Shown: positions 45,864-58,700 of the stretch, piece by piece
Position numbering within the stretch: position 1 is the first letter of the stretch
How the letters are laid out: the number at the start of each line of letters is the position of its first letter
Assembly (NCBI GenBank): GCA_950295325.1
Contig: OX485805.1
Coordinates: 20,509,501-20,573,500, forward strand
DNA: 64,000 nucleotides
Direction of reading: 5' to 3'
Source of the DNA: Polytrichum commune
Lineage: Eukaryota; Streptophyta; Polytrichopsida; Polytrichales; Polytrichaceae
Program-made: the position numbers and the translations under genes
The notes under the pieces: generated by a model
Told to the model about the DNA's origin: nothing
What the model saw: only the letters and a program-made list of their open reading frames with translations
Database searches by the model: none

Positions 45864-48800
45864 ATGGCGGCTGTCATGAGAGCAAGGAGTTCGCAGTCTT
45901 TAATCAAGTTTGCAATCTCGAGAAACTCAGGTTGTGCTTGGAGTGCAGAGATCTTTACAATTTCTTCGAATGCTGGATCCAGACAGAGCTTATGGAGCAC
46001 TTACTTGCGAGGGCTGGCTACCTTCAACAGAACGTGAGCACTTAGCCCCTTTTCTTGTACCGGAGCCATTTTTTTGTTTGCAATTGAATGACATAAGCTC
46101 TGCTTGAGTACCAATGTAATCTTGATGGGACGTTGTGTACTACCCCTTTTCTTTTTCTTGCATGAAAGAAATGTGTGTTGTGGAGCTGAAGAGCGAAAAT
46201 GATAGTCTAAGGCAGAATCGCTTGAAATTGCGCAACTTGGAAATCCTTTCTTGCCGAAGCAGGCAGGGTTTAAGAAGGGTTTGGGAGTTTATGTGTTATA
46301 TGCATCCCTGTGATGCTTTTATATGTAAATAAGCTACTGTTGGGCGCAAGTCACTTAGAGCACACATTGTACTAAACTTCGTGGCACTTGAAGAATGTAT
46401 GTTGATATTTGTTTGAAGGATCTGGTTGAAAGGTTATGGAATTGACTCAAAGCTGGGTATCTCGTGAAAATCAGCATGTGGTGTAGTGGGTTGAGTGGTC
46501 AGCTGAATGGCAGGGTTTTCTAGGGTTTTGTTATTAACTGAACTGTATACCTTGTTTTAGAGTTGCTTTCATACACTTTGCAGGGCAGACAGAGATTTAT
46601 TCATAGGGTTTACAATGCCAAGGAACCTTCATTTGGGTAATAAGAATTTCTTTATGTTTGGAGGGCTGAGAGCTGTGGAGGTGGGTTTTTAATGTAAGCT
46701 TGATGATTCATGCCAAATGTGACATTAGCTTGCAATTATTGGCATCTTGCACAGAATCTATTATTTTTGGAAATTCTCAATTTAGCAGGTTACAGGATTT
46801 TCAACTACAAAAATATTTAGGCATTTGTTCACCTCATGACGCTAAAGTGTTGGATGTCAAAATTGCATTTTTGGCAAGAAACTGCATGTGGTTGCTAGTG
46901 CATACAACCAATTGTGTAGCACTTTTTAGTCCTTAAGAACACAATTGCAAGGTCCTTAAAGAAGTGTTTGTGTTTCCTTCTCAAGCAAAGACTTAGATGT
47001 GAGGTTCATCTGATTCTGATTGCCTAAGGATTGTGCAGGAAGCCCCATATGAACATTGGAACGATTGGACATGTCGACCATGGGAAAACAACTCTGACAG
47101 CAGCAATCACTAAGGTTTTTTTCATGGGAAGCGAATCCATTTTTGATAGTTTGATCAATTTTGTAAACAGTTTCAGGTATAAAGTGAGAGTGTGTGGCTC
47201 TTTCTTAGTGATTGTTTTGTAACAGGTTTTAGCTGGCGAGGGTATGGCTAAATCAATAGCATTTGATGAAATTGACAAGGCTCCAGAGGAGAAGCAGCGT
47301 GGTATCACTATTGCCACTGTAAGCACCTTGTTCTGCCAGCTTCATTATGAATTTATTATCATGCTAAGTTGTTGAATCTATGGAAATCATTTGCCCACAC
47401 GCAAGCTTTACAGGTTACTTACTATGGGGTTTCAGAGTATCTACTTGGTGAGGAAATTCTTATTTCTCATTGGAGCATGTGGTACTTAATATTACAAAGA
47501 AATCTATTTTCCTCTACTTTTAAAATTTCAGGATTCTGATGTCAACAACTTTTAATGTCTCTTAGCTTCTAGATAATACTCCAGAATACTGCAGATCATT
47601 ATGTCGCTCAAGAGCATTGAAGAATTGATTACTCTCTGCGTCTTGATCATTCTTCCTAATTAGAACACTACTCTCATGTGCTTGTATTTATCAAAGTCTT
47701 AATGAGCTTCTAGATTAGATCACCATTATTACATACAAGCAACGGATTCTAGTACCAGTTTAATTGATGAAGAGCTTGTGTCTTCCTATGACCTTTGATT
47801 GGTACCACATTGTATTCAGTAGAGCTATAACTAGCAGATAGAGATATTTTGGACTTGACAACTTATTGCTTATCAATAACATCTTACACTGTCCAGGCCC
47901 ATGTGGAGTACGAGACACAAAATCGGCACTATGCTCATGTTGACTGCCCAGGTCATGCTGATTATGTGAAGGTATGTCTTTGCCACATAGTTATGGTTTT
48001 CTTCAAGGTACTGGCCTTTTCTTTTTTACGGGTTATTTTGTCATTTGTTTTTCACAGATTTTTTTGTAGGTCAGCTTCTCAAAGCTTGTTAATGCACAAG
48101 GATCTGATATAGAAAATGGCTTTGTTTGCAGAACATGATCACTGGTGCTGCACAGATGGATGGAGGCATACTAGTAGTTTCTGCACCAGACGGACCAATG
48201 CCCCAAACCAAGGAACATATTCTTCTTGCACGTCAGGTCTGTAATGGGCTTAATACCTAACCAATTGCATTTGGTTGGAATGTTAAATGTAATCTATTGT
48301 GTTCCAGAGGTTCATTTGGTAGCATTAGGCAAGGCTTGATGAACATGGTCCTTATTGAACTCATCTTCAATTTACCACAACTTATCAGTGTCCTGGTATG
48401 GAAGAGGGGATTTTGGCACATATTTGGAATTGTGTACAGTGCAGTAACCCTCAACTTAATAGACTTTTCAATTATAATACAGTGATGGCAGTGTCAAAGT
48501 GTCCAAGGTTGTCCATAATGTGGGTATCTGGATTGAAACCGTTGTTGTTTCTACATAAGTATTTGTGATTTGAGCTAGTTTGGTACAAATTCATCTATCA
48601 ATGTAAGCGGGATTTAAATGGACACTGTTAGCTCTGCACCCACTTCTCGTGGATATGAAATTTGCAATCAGTGCGAGATAATCAGCAAATCCAAATTGTG
48701 CATGTAGCCATTTTCTGCAGAATTTTAGAGCTCACATGATCATATGTAACCGAATTAGGCCCACTTACCTTATACATTATGTTTACAGTGACATATATCC

Positions 48801-51800
48801 GTAATGCAAACATGTGACATATTATGAAATAAATTGCAGGTAGGAGTTCCATCACTGGTGGTCTTCCTCAACAAAGTGGATGTTGTTGAAGATGAGGAGC
48901 TGCTGGAACTTGTGGAGATGGAGTTGCGAGGTGATGATTTTCAACCTTTTTCAATACTATGTTGTAGTACCATGCATCTCAGTTGACTGCTATTGGTGAT
49001 TCCATAATATGGGCTTCTGACCTGATAGTGGGATGTGCAGAGTTGCTATCTTTCTACAAGTTTCCCGGCGATGACATCCCCATCGTCAGAGGATCTGCTC
49101 TTGCTGCATTAAATGGGACGGACGACGAGTTAGGAAAGAATGCTATCTTGAAGCTTATGCAAGCTGTTGATGATTACATTCCAGAGCCCAAGCGCAATCT
49201 GGACAAGCCTTTTCTCATGCCTATTGAAGATGTCTTCTCCATTCAGGTGATGCCTAAATGTTTCCCATATACTCATTGCTAGTAGTGTTGGTCAGTAAGG
49301 TTTGTGGTTCAGGTCAAACAAGAATATCATCCACTTCCCCTGGGGTATTAAACACGTTATTAGTATGAGGTGAATAACAAATCCCAATGGAGGCTATCAG
49401 CAATTTCCTCACAATTTTCAGATCTTGAATGATTATTTTAATCATTATTAAAGTGAAGATCTCTTCTTTTGTCTTAAATGATCATATAGGTTCCTTCGAT
49501 TACGTTGACTATTGAACCTAGGATAGTTAACGAAATGTGAGAGTGTAGTCAAACCTCTTCTAACCACGTGTCTATTTGGTGTCCATTTTTAGATCCACAC
49601 AGAACACTCAATGTGTCTGATTAAGATCAGTATCCAAATTGAATCTACTTACTGTAGACTGCCCTTTCCAAAGTGGTCATATGGTTCTTGCAATCTCAAT
49701 GCTCTTGGATATTGGTATTTGCACGGAATCTCCCAATTTTTAAATAACCGTTGATCGTGTCTGTCAATAGGGCAGAGGAACTGTGGTGACAGGACGTGTG
49801 GAGCAGGGTATTGTCAAAGTGGGTGAAGAGGTGGAAGTGGTGGGACTACGCACGGTATGGTTTTTGCCTATGCAAGATGTTGTGTTTTTATTGCTATCAA
49901 ATTAACTCACTCTAGGAAAACATGGAGCATCTCAAAGTTCATTAGCAGTGCATTTTTTGGCAATAATCTTGTTTGTTTGTGGTTGCATTCATCACAGGGT
50001 CCCAACCTAAAGACAACTGTCACTGGTGTAGAAATGTTCAAAAAACAACTGGATCAGGGCCAGGTAAATCTTTTTAAGGATGAATTGTCTCTGTGTATGG
50101 TGCTACACTCAAAACCAAAGATAAGGACTTGTGTGTTTTTCCAATTTATGAAGCTTTGGCTACCTGTAGGAATCTGTATACTAGATTGCAACTCAATTGT
50201 CAATCATTGCTGGTCTCACTTGGTTTGAGAGTAAAAACTTTAGTGAATATGTAAAGGATATTTTCACTTTGAAGAGAGCCTCTTTTTTTGGTTTGTGGAT
50301 CCTATTTGGTGCAACTCTCATTCAGCTCTTGGTCCTAATATGCTGGTGTAAAATTGACCAGGCTGGTGACAATGTGGGTCTTCTTATCCGTGGTCTGAAG
50401 CGTGATGAAGTACAAAGGGGGCAGGTATTTGCAGTGACTATGTCTTTAAATTGTTGAAGCTGTTATCATTTATTAGCTGCATGCCGTCTTGACCTTGACC
50501 AGAAACTTCATGGGTTCCATCAACAATGGTTTCACAGGCCTTTAACTGTTTGTGTCATTGTTGACATCCAGGTGGCACACTTTTTCTTTGAAAAAGTGAC
50601 GTCATGTATAATATAGCTATCTTTCTCCAACAAGATATCACAGTAGTTATGATTAAGGTGTCCATGTCTCCACAAAAGTTGCACGGGTGGTCTGTTTATC
50701 TTGTGATTGTTGACATTGAGGCTGCAATATTTTTGTTTGAAAGAGTGACATCATGTATAATATAGCTATCTTTCTACGGCAAGTATATTTTAGTAGTATT
50801 GTTAAGGAATTTCTATGTCTCTCCACAAAAGTTGCATGGGTGGTCTGTTTTGCTTCTTCTTTTTTGTTTTTTAGTCTAATCAAGATGTTGATGGTGCAGG
50901 TCATCTGCAAGCCCGGCACAGTGAAGACACATAGTAAATTTGAAGCTGAGGTTTACATTCTCACAAAAGAAGAGGGAGGACGCCACACTGCATTTTTCTC
51001 CAACTACAGACCTCAATTTTATCTAAGAACTGCTGACGTGACAGGGAAGGTGGAGCTTCCAGAGCACATCAAGATGGTCATGCCTGGTGACAATTTGACC
51101 GCACAGTTTGAACTCATCATTCCCTGCCCCCTTGAAGCTGGTATTTCCTTCTTCCAGAGCCTCCCACCAACACTGATGATGTTTACATGTCTGACAGTAG
51201 AAAATAAAATGCACTGGAATTGTTAAAATAGCATTCTGTAGGCTGTTTTGGTCTACCAGTATTGCTTGCGGTCCATTTACTGCTGAGATATGGTTTCAAG
51301 TCTGGTCGGTGATAAATTCGAATTTGCTGACATTCTTGGCTTTGTACTGCTTCCTACTCAATGTTTCCTCGTTTATCTTAAGCTTCTTGTGTCAAAAAAA
51401 TTATATATTAGGGTTATCTGTAAAGTCTCCAGGTCAAACTCCAGGGGAGTATGCTAAAAGGTGAGTTTGAGAGCTTATGCATAAGCTCACCCAAGTTTTC
51501 TAAAGAACTTAAGTTAACATGCTAAAAGAGTGGGGCAGGTGTATAAAATCTGATTTTCTAGCTTGTCATACTAGGATCAGTGTGCCAAGCTAGTCTTGCC
51601 AAGCCGGGACTAGGGTGGCTCTGTTTAGATCCCAACTTCTCAGTTTTTTGGATTCAAAGATTAGGTCCAAGGAGTTTCACCATGTTTCATTAGGCTCTGA
51701 CACGACCCTTTAACAAGCTCCAAATAGAAAAGTCCGTCAAAGAGGCACCAAACTCCTACTTTGGTCGCTCTTCGAGGGACTTTGCTGATAAGTCGTTTGG

Positions 51801-52037
51801 GGAATAGATCTTGAATTATATTTTCCCTTGGTCGAGGTTTACTTTATCTAATGCAAGGAATAGCAGTATCCATTGGTAGGGTTTTGAAAGAATTGTAATT
51901 CTCTTGTTTAATGCAGCTTGTAACACCTGCACATCTTCTAATTTGTGATTCCTGGCTTCAATTCAGGGCAACGATTTGCACTGCGGGAAGGAGGAAGGAC
52001 AGTTGGCGCTGGTGTTATCTCCAAGCTACTAAGTTGA
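45864..52037 (+). CDS. TUFM: Mitochondrial elongation factor Tu, copy 2, 12 exons, 446 aa
   Basis: Exons: 45864-46033, 47039-47114, 47226-47318, 47897-47971, 48132-48236, 48840-48930, 49041-49246, 49771-49854, 49998-50063, 50362-50424, 50900-51140, 51967-52037. All introns are GT-AG and phases agree (1341 bp, stop TGA). Exons 2-12 have exactly the same lengths as in copy 1 (76, 93, 75, 105, 91, 206, 84, 66, 63, 241, 71 bp). The presequence [20 protein letters not shown] is basic and serine-rich and ends before ATFNRTKPHMNIG. GTPase motifs are intact: GHVDHGKTT with K73, DCPGH, NKVD, GSAL. Amino-acid changes from copy 1 are few and conservative, for example TDDELG for TNEELG. It works in mitochondrial translation. 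Both genes appear functional. Confidence 0.95.
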
Positions 52038-55000
52038 ACATACAAGAGGCAGACAAAGATAATTAGATTAGTGTGACTCAGGTAGAGGTCTCATTTAGCA
52101 CATGGTGATAGTTTCAAGGACATTGGGTAGGTTGTTTAGGTGATGGCATATAACAGGATGGGTACTGGAGAGCCGTTTCAGCCACTCTTTAGATTTCTGC
52201 TGCCATAAATTTTGACATCTATTTGTGGTCTTGATTGTTTTTGAGCAAGCATATAATTTGTGAGGTTACATGGTGAATCAGCACTATGAACGAGTCCTTA
52301 ATTTCTCCATTTAAGCAATTTTTTTTCATTCTTGGGATAACATATATACTTATTACTCTTGTTGAGAATTCACTAAGTTGCTCACAACTAGTTGATTGTC
52401 ATTGCTATCACCATCACTAAAAATAGTGAACCCATTGTTTGGTCGGACACAAAGAGTGGGCTTCTACAAACCCAGTTGTAACACAAGAGTTTGGTGTAGC
52501 ATGTGCAATGATAAGAGCTGCCTCTTCATTGGCATTGGTTGCTTTCTTCAGGATACCAGATCCACAATTTTAATGGACAAAAATCATGTATTGTCATAAT
52601 GTGTGGCGGCTACTCGCCATCCCTATGCAAAGGCTCTTTAATCAAGAAGTTGTCAATCAAAGCGCTGAGGATGTCGAAAGGCATCGAGACCACAGCAATC
52701 CCATAACTGAATTTGGGGTATGTCTATGAAAATACATGCAAGTTTGGCAACAACATAGTTGCATTTTTCGTGAACAAGAGCACCGAGGACTTCATTTAAG
52801 AGATAGTTGCAGACTCATGAACATGAGAAACTGCAGACTTCATTTTATAGGCAGTTGCACAATGCGACAAGTTCACCTCCCACATCCTTGGAGCTCTTAC
52901 AAACATCTGATGAATGTCATCGGCCAACTTGATGGCAACCATATACATCACAATATATTTTGAAAGACACTGCACTAAATAGGATATTTAATGTTTGATA
53001 CACTAAAAATGAACACATACACTAAATGTCAATAACCCTATGAAAGTAAGTAACATTAAATGTAAAGTCAAACACTAAATATCATCTATGGTAATATGTG
53101 GAAGTTACATTTTTGAATTTAGTGTTAGTAAGGATATGAAAAAACAAATGAGAATGATAAAAGGAGAATTCCAACATATTTTCTATCATATTTTCTAACA
53201 CTAATTGTCAAGAAATTGAAAATTCGTGTTGAGCAGGGTAGGGTGGTAACAACATTAAATATAATCAAACACTAAATATCATATTTAATGTAGCATGTCA
53301 CTAGGAGACAAAAATACAATTATAGTGGAAGAAGTCAATCTAACCTTTGAACTGCCACACACTTATCACTAAAACACACAATTTTCTCTAGTGAATGATA
53401 TGGCAGGAGCTTAGTAGCAACAAAGAGATGGACTTGAGTCCCTAAATATATCGGGGCACATAGGGTGGATGTCACGTGGCCTTTGCAAGTTCTTGGTTTC
53501 GTTTTGCAATTGTATTGAACCACAAGAAAGTACCCCCAGCTAAAGCCATTAGACAATCGAGTGCTTTGGTGGGCCCTAGAGTTTTCATGGACATATGTTC
53601 GTCTTAAAGGTTGTCAAGGCACAAATAATTCTACACTAAATCTAGCTAACTTGGGGATATCCACTACCATGTTTGGAATTTTTTATGGAATGTATTGGGT
53701 CTACAAAACTTCAACATGAGGTTGAATAAGTAGATTAGTCCTCTTTTCATAACATTACTCAATTGATGAACTTTGTTCAGTTGCCTTGACTTCATATTCA
53801 TGCCCCAATCACACCAATGTTTTCGTTTAGCCTCGAAATTGCTAGGGATTATGTTATAAAATAGATGTTGGCCCACCACTTTTCACATTATTACAACCGG
53901 AGATGTTGAAGGATGATGCTAGAAGTGGCTGATGTGATCGGCCCTTCAATCTAAAACACTGGGATTCCATCACATGGAGGCTTTAATCAAATTTACTGCA
54001 GAGCCCATGAACACAACTCATCAACTGAGTAATGCTATGTCAAGTCGATGTATAATGATGTAGAATGAGTGTGATGCATACTGATGGGGATACATGTATA
54101 AATGTTCATCTTAGTCTCCATGGAATTTTGATAAGTACTTTCGGTTTCAAACAGGAAAGTGCTGTCCACCTGGCACATCTCTGGACCGACTGGACTGCAT
54201 TGCTAGGATTGAAAATCTCGAGATGCAAGGTGACATCATTGCTTGCAGAGCAAAATCCAGTTGCACAATAAGTAAATAGGAGTGTCGAAGGAAGTGGCAC
54301 AAGTGCACAATATCTATCGGACTTTTGTTTTGTTTGTTGGTCCCCCTATGAAATTCTGAAAGATATAAGAATTTTTAGTATGTTATCTACACTATAAACT
54401 GAAGGAGTGAGCACAGCTTTACAAGTGCAAAGATGGCACCTTTCCAACCCTTCGGAATGGTTGGCTATGGCAATTTGGGATGAGTTTCGATTGGATTTGG
54501 GATGATTTTGGAATTTAGGATTGACAGTGACGAGCTTGAGCTTCAAGGTTGTGGAATTCGGTGAACACCGATGAGAAATTCAGTGAAGTACGAACAGTTA
54601 GTCCTTTATGGTGTCGACTTTGGAATTGGAAGTGTTTGCGCTGAATTGAGCTCCAAGCGCTGTGAATTGGGTTAGTTGGGGCAAATAAAATTTGGGGTGT
54701 GAAGTTTAAAGTGTAAGTTAGAGACGACTGAAACTTTTTGAGTTGCTTCCGAAAAATTGGGCGTCGACCTGGAGCAACCAATTTGGTTTTAATTCTTGAG
54801 ATATTTGCAAGTCCAGAGAAATATGTGGTGCGTGACGTTTGTGTGAAGAGCAGTTAATTGGGACCGTCAAATTCAAGATGATCATCACGGCAATGGTGGT
54901 CCCTTCGTCAAGAATTGGGAGCCTGGGATCTTCACATTGTGGTGAACAAAATGACTTCCTTCTCTGCCCGCCTTCTTTCGATGCTTACATTTGTCTCATA

Positions 55001-55754
55001 TCATTTCCTGTTCCATTTATCACAGAGTGAACAAAATTCAAGATACCACTCAAAACTCATCATAGCTTGGGATTGAGCTTGACTAGTGCAATTTCACATG
55101 GGCTACTCCAATCACTCTGCGTTTCGTGATTGTTGAGGGTTAGAATTTCAGGTTTTGGGGTTTTGAGAAGCACATTTTTGGAATGTTGTCTTCTATGCAA
55201 ATCTTTGAGAAGTTGATGTACATCTTGATAAGGTAGACGAGCCTATTATAGTAACCTCCAAGAGGTTTGGCCTCTTATGATGTGCAATAAATTAATAAAA
55301 AATTAAAATCCAGTCGATCAGCAAATCTTGTATGAATCCAATGCCATAAGAACGAGATTGAGGTGACAAAGCTTCAATTCGTGATGAATTTTCAAAAGGC
55401 ATATATGTGGTTTTCTTCAGTTGCAATCTTCTCAAATGGTTACATAGGTGTGCCTAAAGTGGTTAGCATTGACTTTTTGGCTGTCCCAGCCAGTGAGCCA
55501 TTGTATTAATTCTTAGAATAATATCAGAGGTGTTCAATTTAGGAGGATATTGAACCATTTAGCACCCAAAAGTAGGGGTTTGAAGAACGATGGTGTTTGG
55601 ATAAGACATGTATACCTTATGTTCAGGGACTCGAGATGCGAGCAGTTTGTGTGGAGCTCCATCTGCAAGGAAAGGTGGCAGAATCAGGTTAGCAGACCCT
55701 CGTGTCAGCAGCTTCATTTTTACTACTCACACAATTATGCTAATTAATTTTGCT
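52038..55754. other. Intergenic region between EF-Tu copy 2 and VDR
   Basis: It holds the EF-Tu copy 2 3' UTR at the start. 52.97-53.3 kb contains many ACTAAAT motifs of a dispersed repeat family. Short open frames elsewhere have no recognised homology. The upstream part of VDR (promoter, perhaps an extra 5' exon) must lie near its right end. Confidence 0.4.
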
Positions 55755-58700
55755 ATGCCCGTCCATTCAGTCTCATCATTCAGCCCGAACCTGAGCAGAT
55801 CCTGCACCAATTCACAGTTGAGGCTGCCCCACGGAGGCTGCGCAGAGTCATTCTGCAATTCACTAAGTTATGGTATGCACTTCTTGAATCCTCATTATCT
55901 TTTTGTAGTTTGACAGAGGAATAGCCCGATGCATGAAATCTTGTGAAGATTTGATGTGATTCGAGAATTTGAATACTTCCAATGAGCTCAAGAGGCTCAA
56001 CTTTCAAGACATCCGACTGCTTTGCATAAACCAACACAATTTGCGAGCTCCTTGCTAGTACAAAAAGGAATTGCTCTTGTTTATGAATGTATATTATCCA
56101 TGCAATGTGCGAACCTCAAATAAGGCCAGTAAGCCCAAGAGGCTCAGCTTTCAAGGCATTTGACTGCTCTGTAATACAATACTTGCAATCTTGTTGCCAG
56201 AAACGGGGATTGCTCTTGGCTATAAATGTATGGTATCCATGCTTGAAGTAACGCCAGGAAGCTCAAGAGGTTCAACTCTAAGGCATCTGACTGCTCTGTA
56301 TTACAATACTTGTAATCTTTCTTTCCACGAAAAGGAATTGCTCTTGTTTAAAAATGTATAGTATCCATGTGATTTGAGAGCCTAAAATAAAGCCAGTAAG
56401 CCCAAGGGGTTCGACTTTCAAGGCATCTGACTGCTTTGTATTACAATACTTGCAAGCTTCTTGCTAAAGAAAGGGATTGCTTTAGGCTATAGATGTATGT
56501 AATTTATGTGATTGAAGAACTTGAAAGAACGGCAGCTTTCAAATTATCTGACTGCTTTGTATTACAGACAAGTTGCAAGCTCTTGCTATGGAAAGGGATT
56601 GCTCTTGTTTGTCCATCTCAGCAAGAGACATTAACAATCAATCCCGGTGGAATTCCCACACACTGTGACGACAAAGTTCAAACCACAGGTCTGACAGAGT
56701 GCCTGACATCGTAGGTATTTCCACTTCAACATGTAGCGGACCTGCAAGAAATATATCAGCTGCTGTATCAGAGACAACTGCTCCCGGCAAAACTATGGAA
56801 TTCTCCAAGACTGCTGGGGCGAAGGTGCTTGTGATCGTTGGGTCTCGTAGTGTAAGCCCGTTCGATGGAACCTTCTGGGAAGATGTCATGCAACACATGG
56901 TACAAATCTCTGGATCGCCTGCCAAATCTCTATTTTTGCATCATCTTGTGTTAGATTACACCATTTTTTACTGCATCTGTAAGTTTGTCAAATCTAAGCT
57001 GAAATGAATATTCAATTATTTCCTAAGTTTAGTCCTGTATTTTCAGTTACTACAATCCAGCTCATATAGACTAGTTTTGCAACCCAATTATGGGGCAGGG
57101 AAAGAGAAGGAAAGGAGGACAAATTGACACATACATCTGAAAGGCCTGGACTATTTGAACTCTTTTATGATGAGACATTGGTCCTGTAATAAGTATCGCT
57201 TTACCCTAACCTGGCCTCCCTTAACCTTTCAATGACCAAGGAGCCTTAATGACCAATTTTTACTTTAAGGCTATAGCTGGGACAGGTAGTTTGAATGGAT
57301 TGAGACAAATTTTGGAGTATTTGTGGAGAAAACCTTCTTTAATCTACTGCAATTTGAGTTTCTTGAAAAAATAGTATGTCTATAATTTTGTAGTAAGTAT
57401 GCCACTTTCTTAACTTTCTTACTAAAACTGGAAGGTTTTTGTTATAACCCCCATAGCTTTGTGACAACTAAATTTGACAAAAATTTGGACTTTCAACAAT
57501 ATTTCATCATTTTCTTATGAAGTTTTGAAGTCAAATTCTTTGTGACGCTCATGAAGATTTTTTGGAGCATTATGACTGTATGGATCTGGTCTAAACTCAT
57601 CATCCCCACCTTCGTAGAAAGGTGAAAAGTAATACCTTTTGAGACCAAGAAGTCAACATGTTTAATCAATATATGAATTGAAAAAACTGCTTGAGCATTC
57701 CGGGGTTAACAAAACTCATGTCTGAGATGGTCCAACTAATTTAAAGTCTTCTTACCCTCTTCTGTGGCACAATGTCAGGCACAAAGGATCAGGTGGATTG
57801 ACACTGGTCTCGAGATGCTCGTGTTCACAGAGGAGGAATTTCTGTCTAAGGGAGAAGAAACATCAAACGCTGATGTGGCAATCATCATCGCAGTAAGGGA
57901 CACCAAAGTCACGCAGCAGCTGCAGAGCAAAAATTATCTCCTTGATGTGCCAACTCTAGTTTCCTTTGATTCTGCTCCCGAGTTCGAGACTCGGTTAGGC
58001 GGGTTGAAAGTGAACCCTGTCGACGCGGTCGAGAAGGTGCTTGGGACACTTCCGGGAAGCAAGAGGAAAGAGGCTTTGAAGGTTTTGGATTTAGTCAACG
58101 AGGCGTGGGCACGCAAGAGTAGTGACGATGTCAGATTTGCCATACTGGTACTCATAGACTCGTACGTGACGCCTGTGATGATCTTGAAAAACCTTCGTGC
58201 CACAAGCTTGGCATCAGTACAATGTATGATAAAAAACTGCCGGAGCCAAATCCTAGCGTGTATATTGGACCCAGATTGTCGTCAGGCGCTCAACTGCTTG
58301 CAAAACTGCGCGCCCACCGACCAGGTGTCAAGTTACCGGTGCATCGTCTCATACGAGAGTCCAAAGCTCGAGGCATTTACGTTGTGCGTGCTTCAGAAAC
58401 ATAATTGCCTCGGCCTCTCGGCTGACATTTTAATGAGCCCTGATGTGCAACCTTTGAACACATTTCGTGGCAACGTGGTAACCCACGAGATCGCGGAAGA
58501 TCTTTTTATTGGGTGGCTTGGGCGGCCCGATCCGAGTGTGGAAGACGGTGCAGGTATTATGGAGTATAGCTGGCGAGTTGTCGCGGGCCAAAATGCTGCA
58601 TATGATCAGTTTCCATGCCAGTATCAGATGTTCTATCGTGGCAAGTCGAAGGGCTCAATGTGGTATGACCCTGTGTTTCAGGTACAGAATTTCCCGTTTC

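Noticed and set aside
50653-50919. Minus-strand 88-codon frame in EF-Tu copy 2 intron 10
   Set aside because: It overlaps intron and exon sequence of the opposite-strand gene and has no family resemblance.
39060-52037. Plastid EF-Tu (tufA type)
   Set aside because: Motifs [21 protein letters not shown] and the 12-exon layout, as I recall them, match plant mitochondrial EF-Tu. The presequence is short and Arg-rich.
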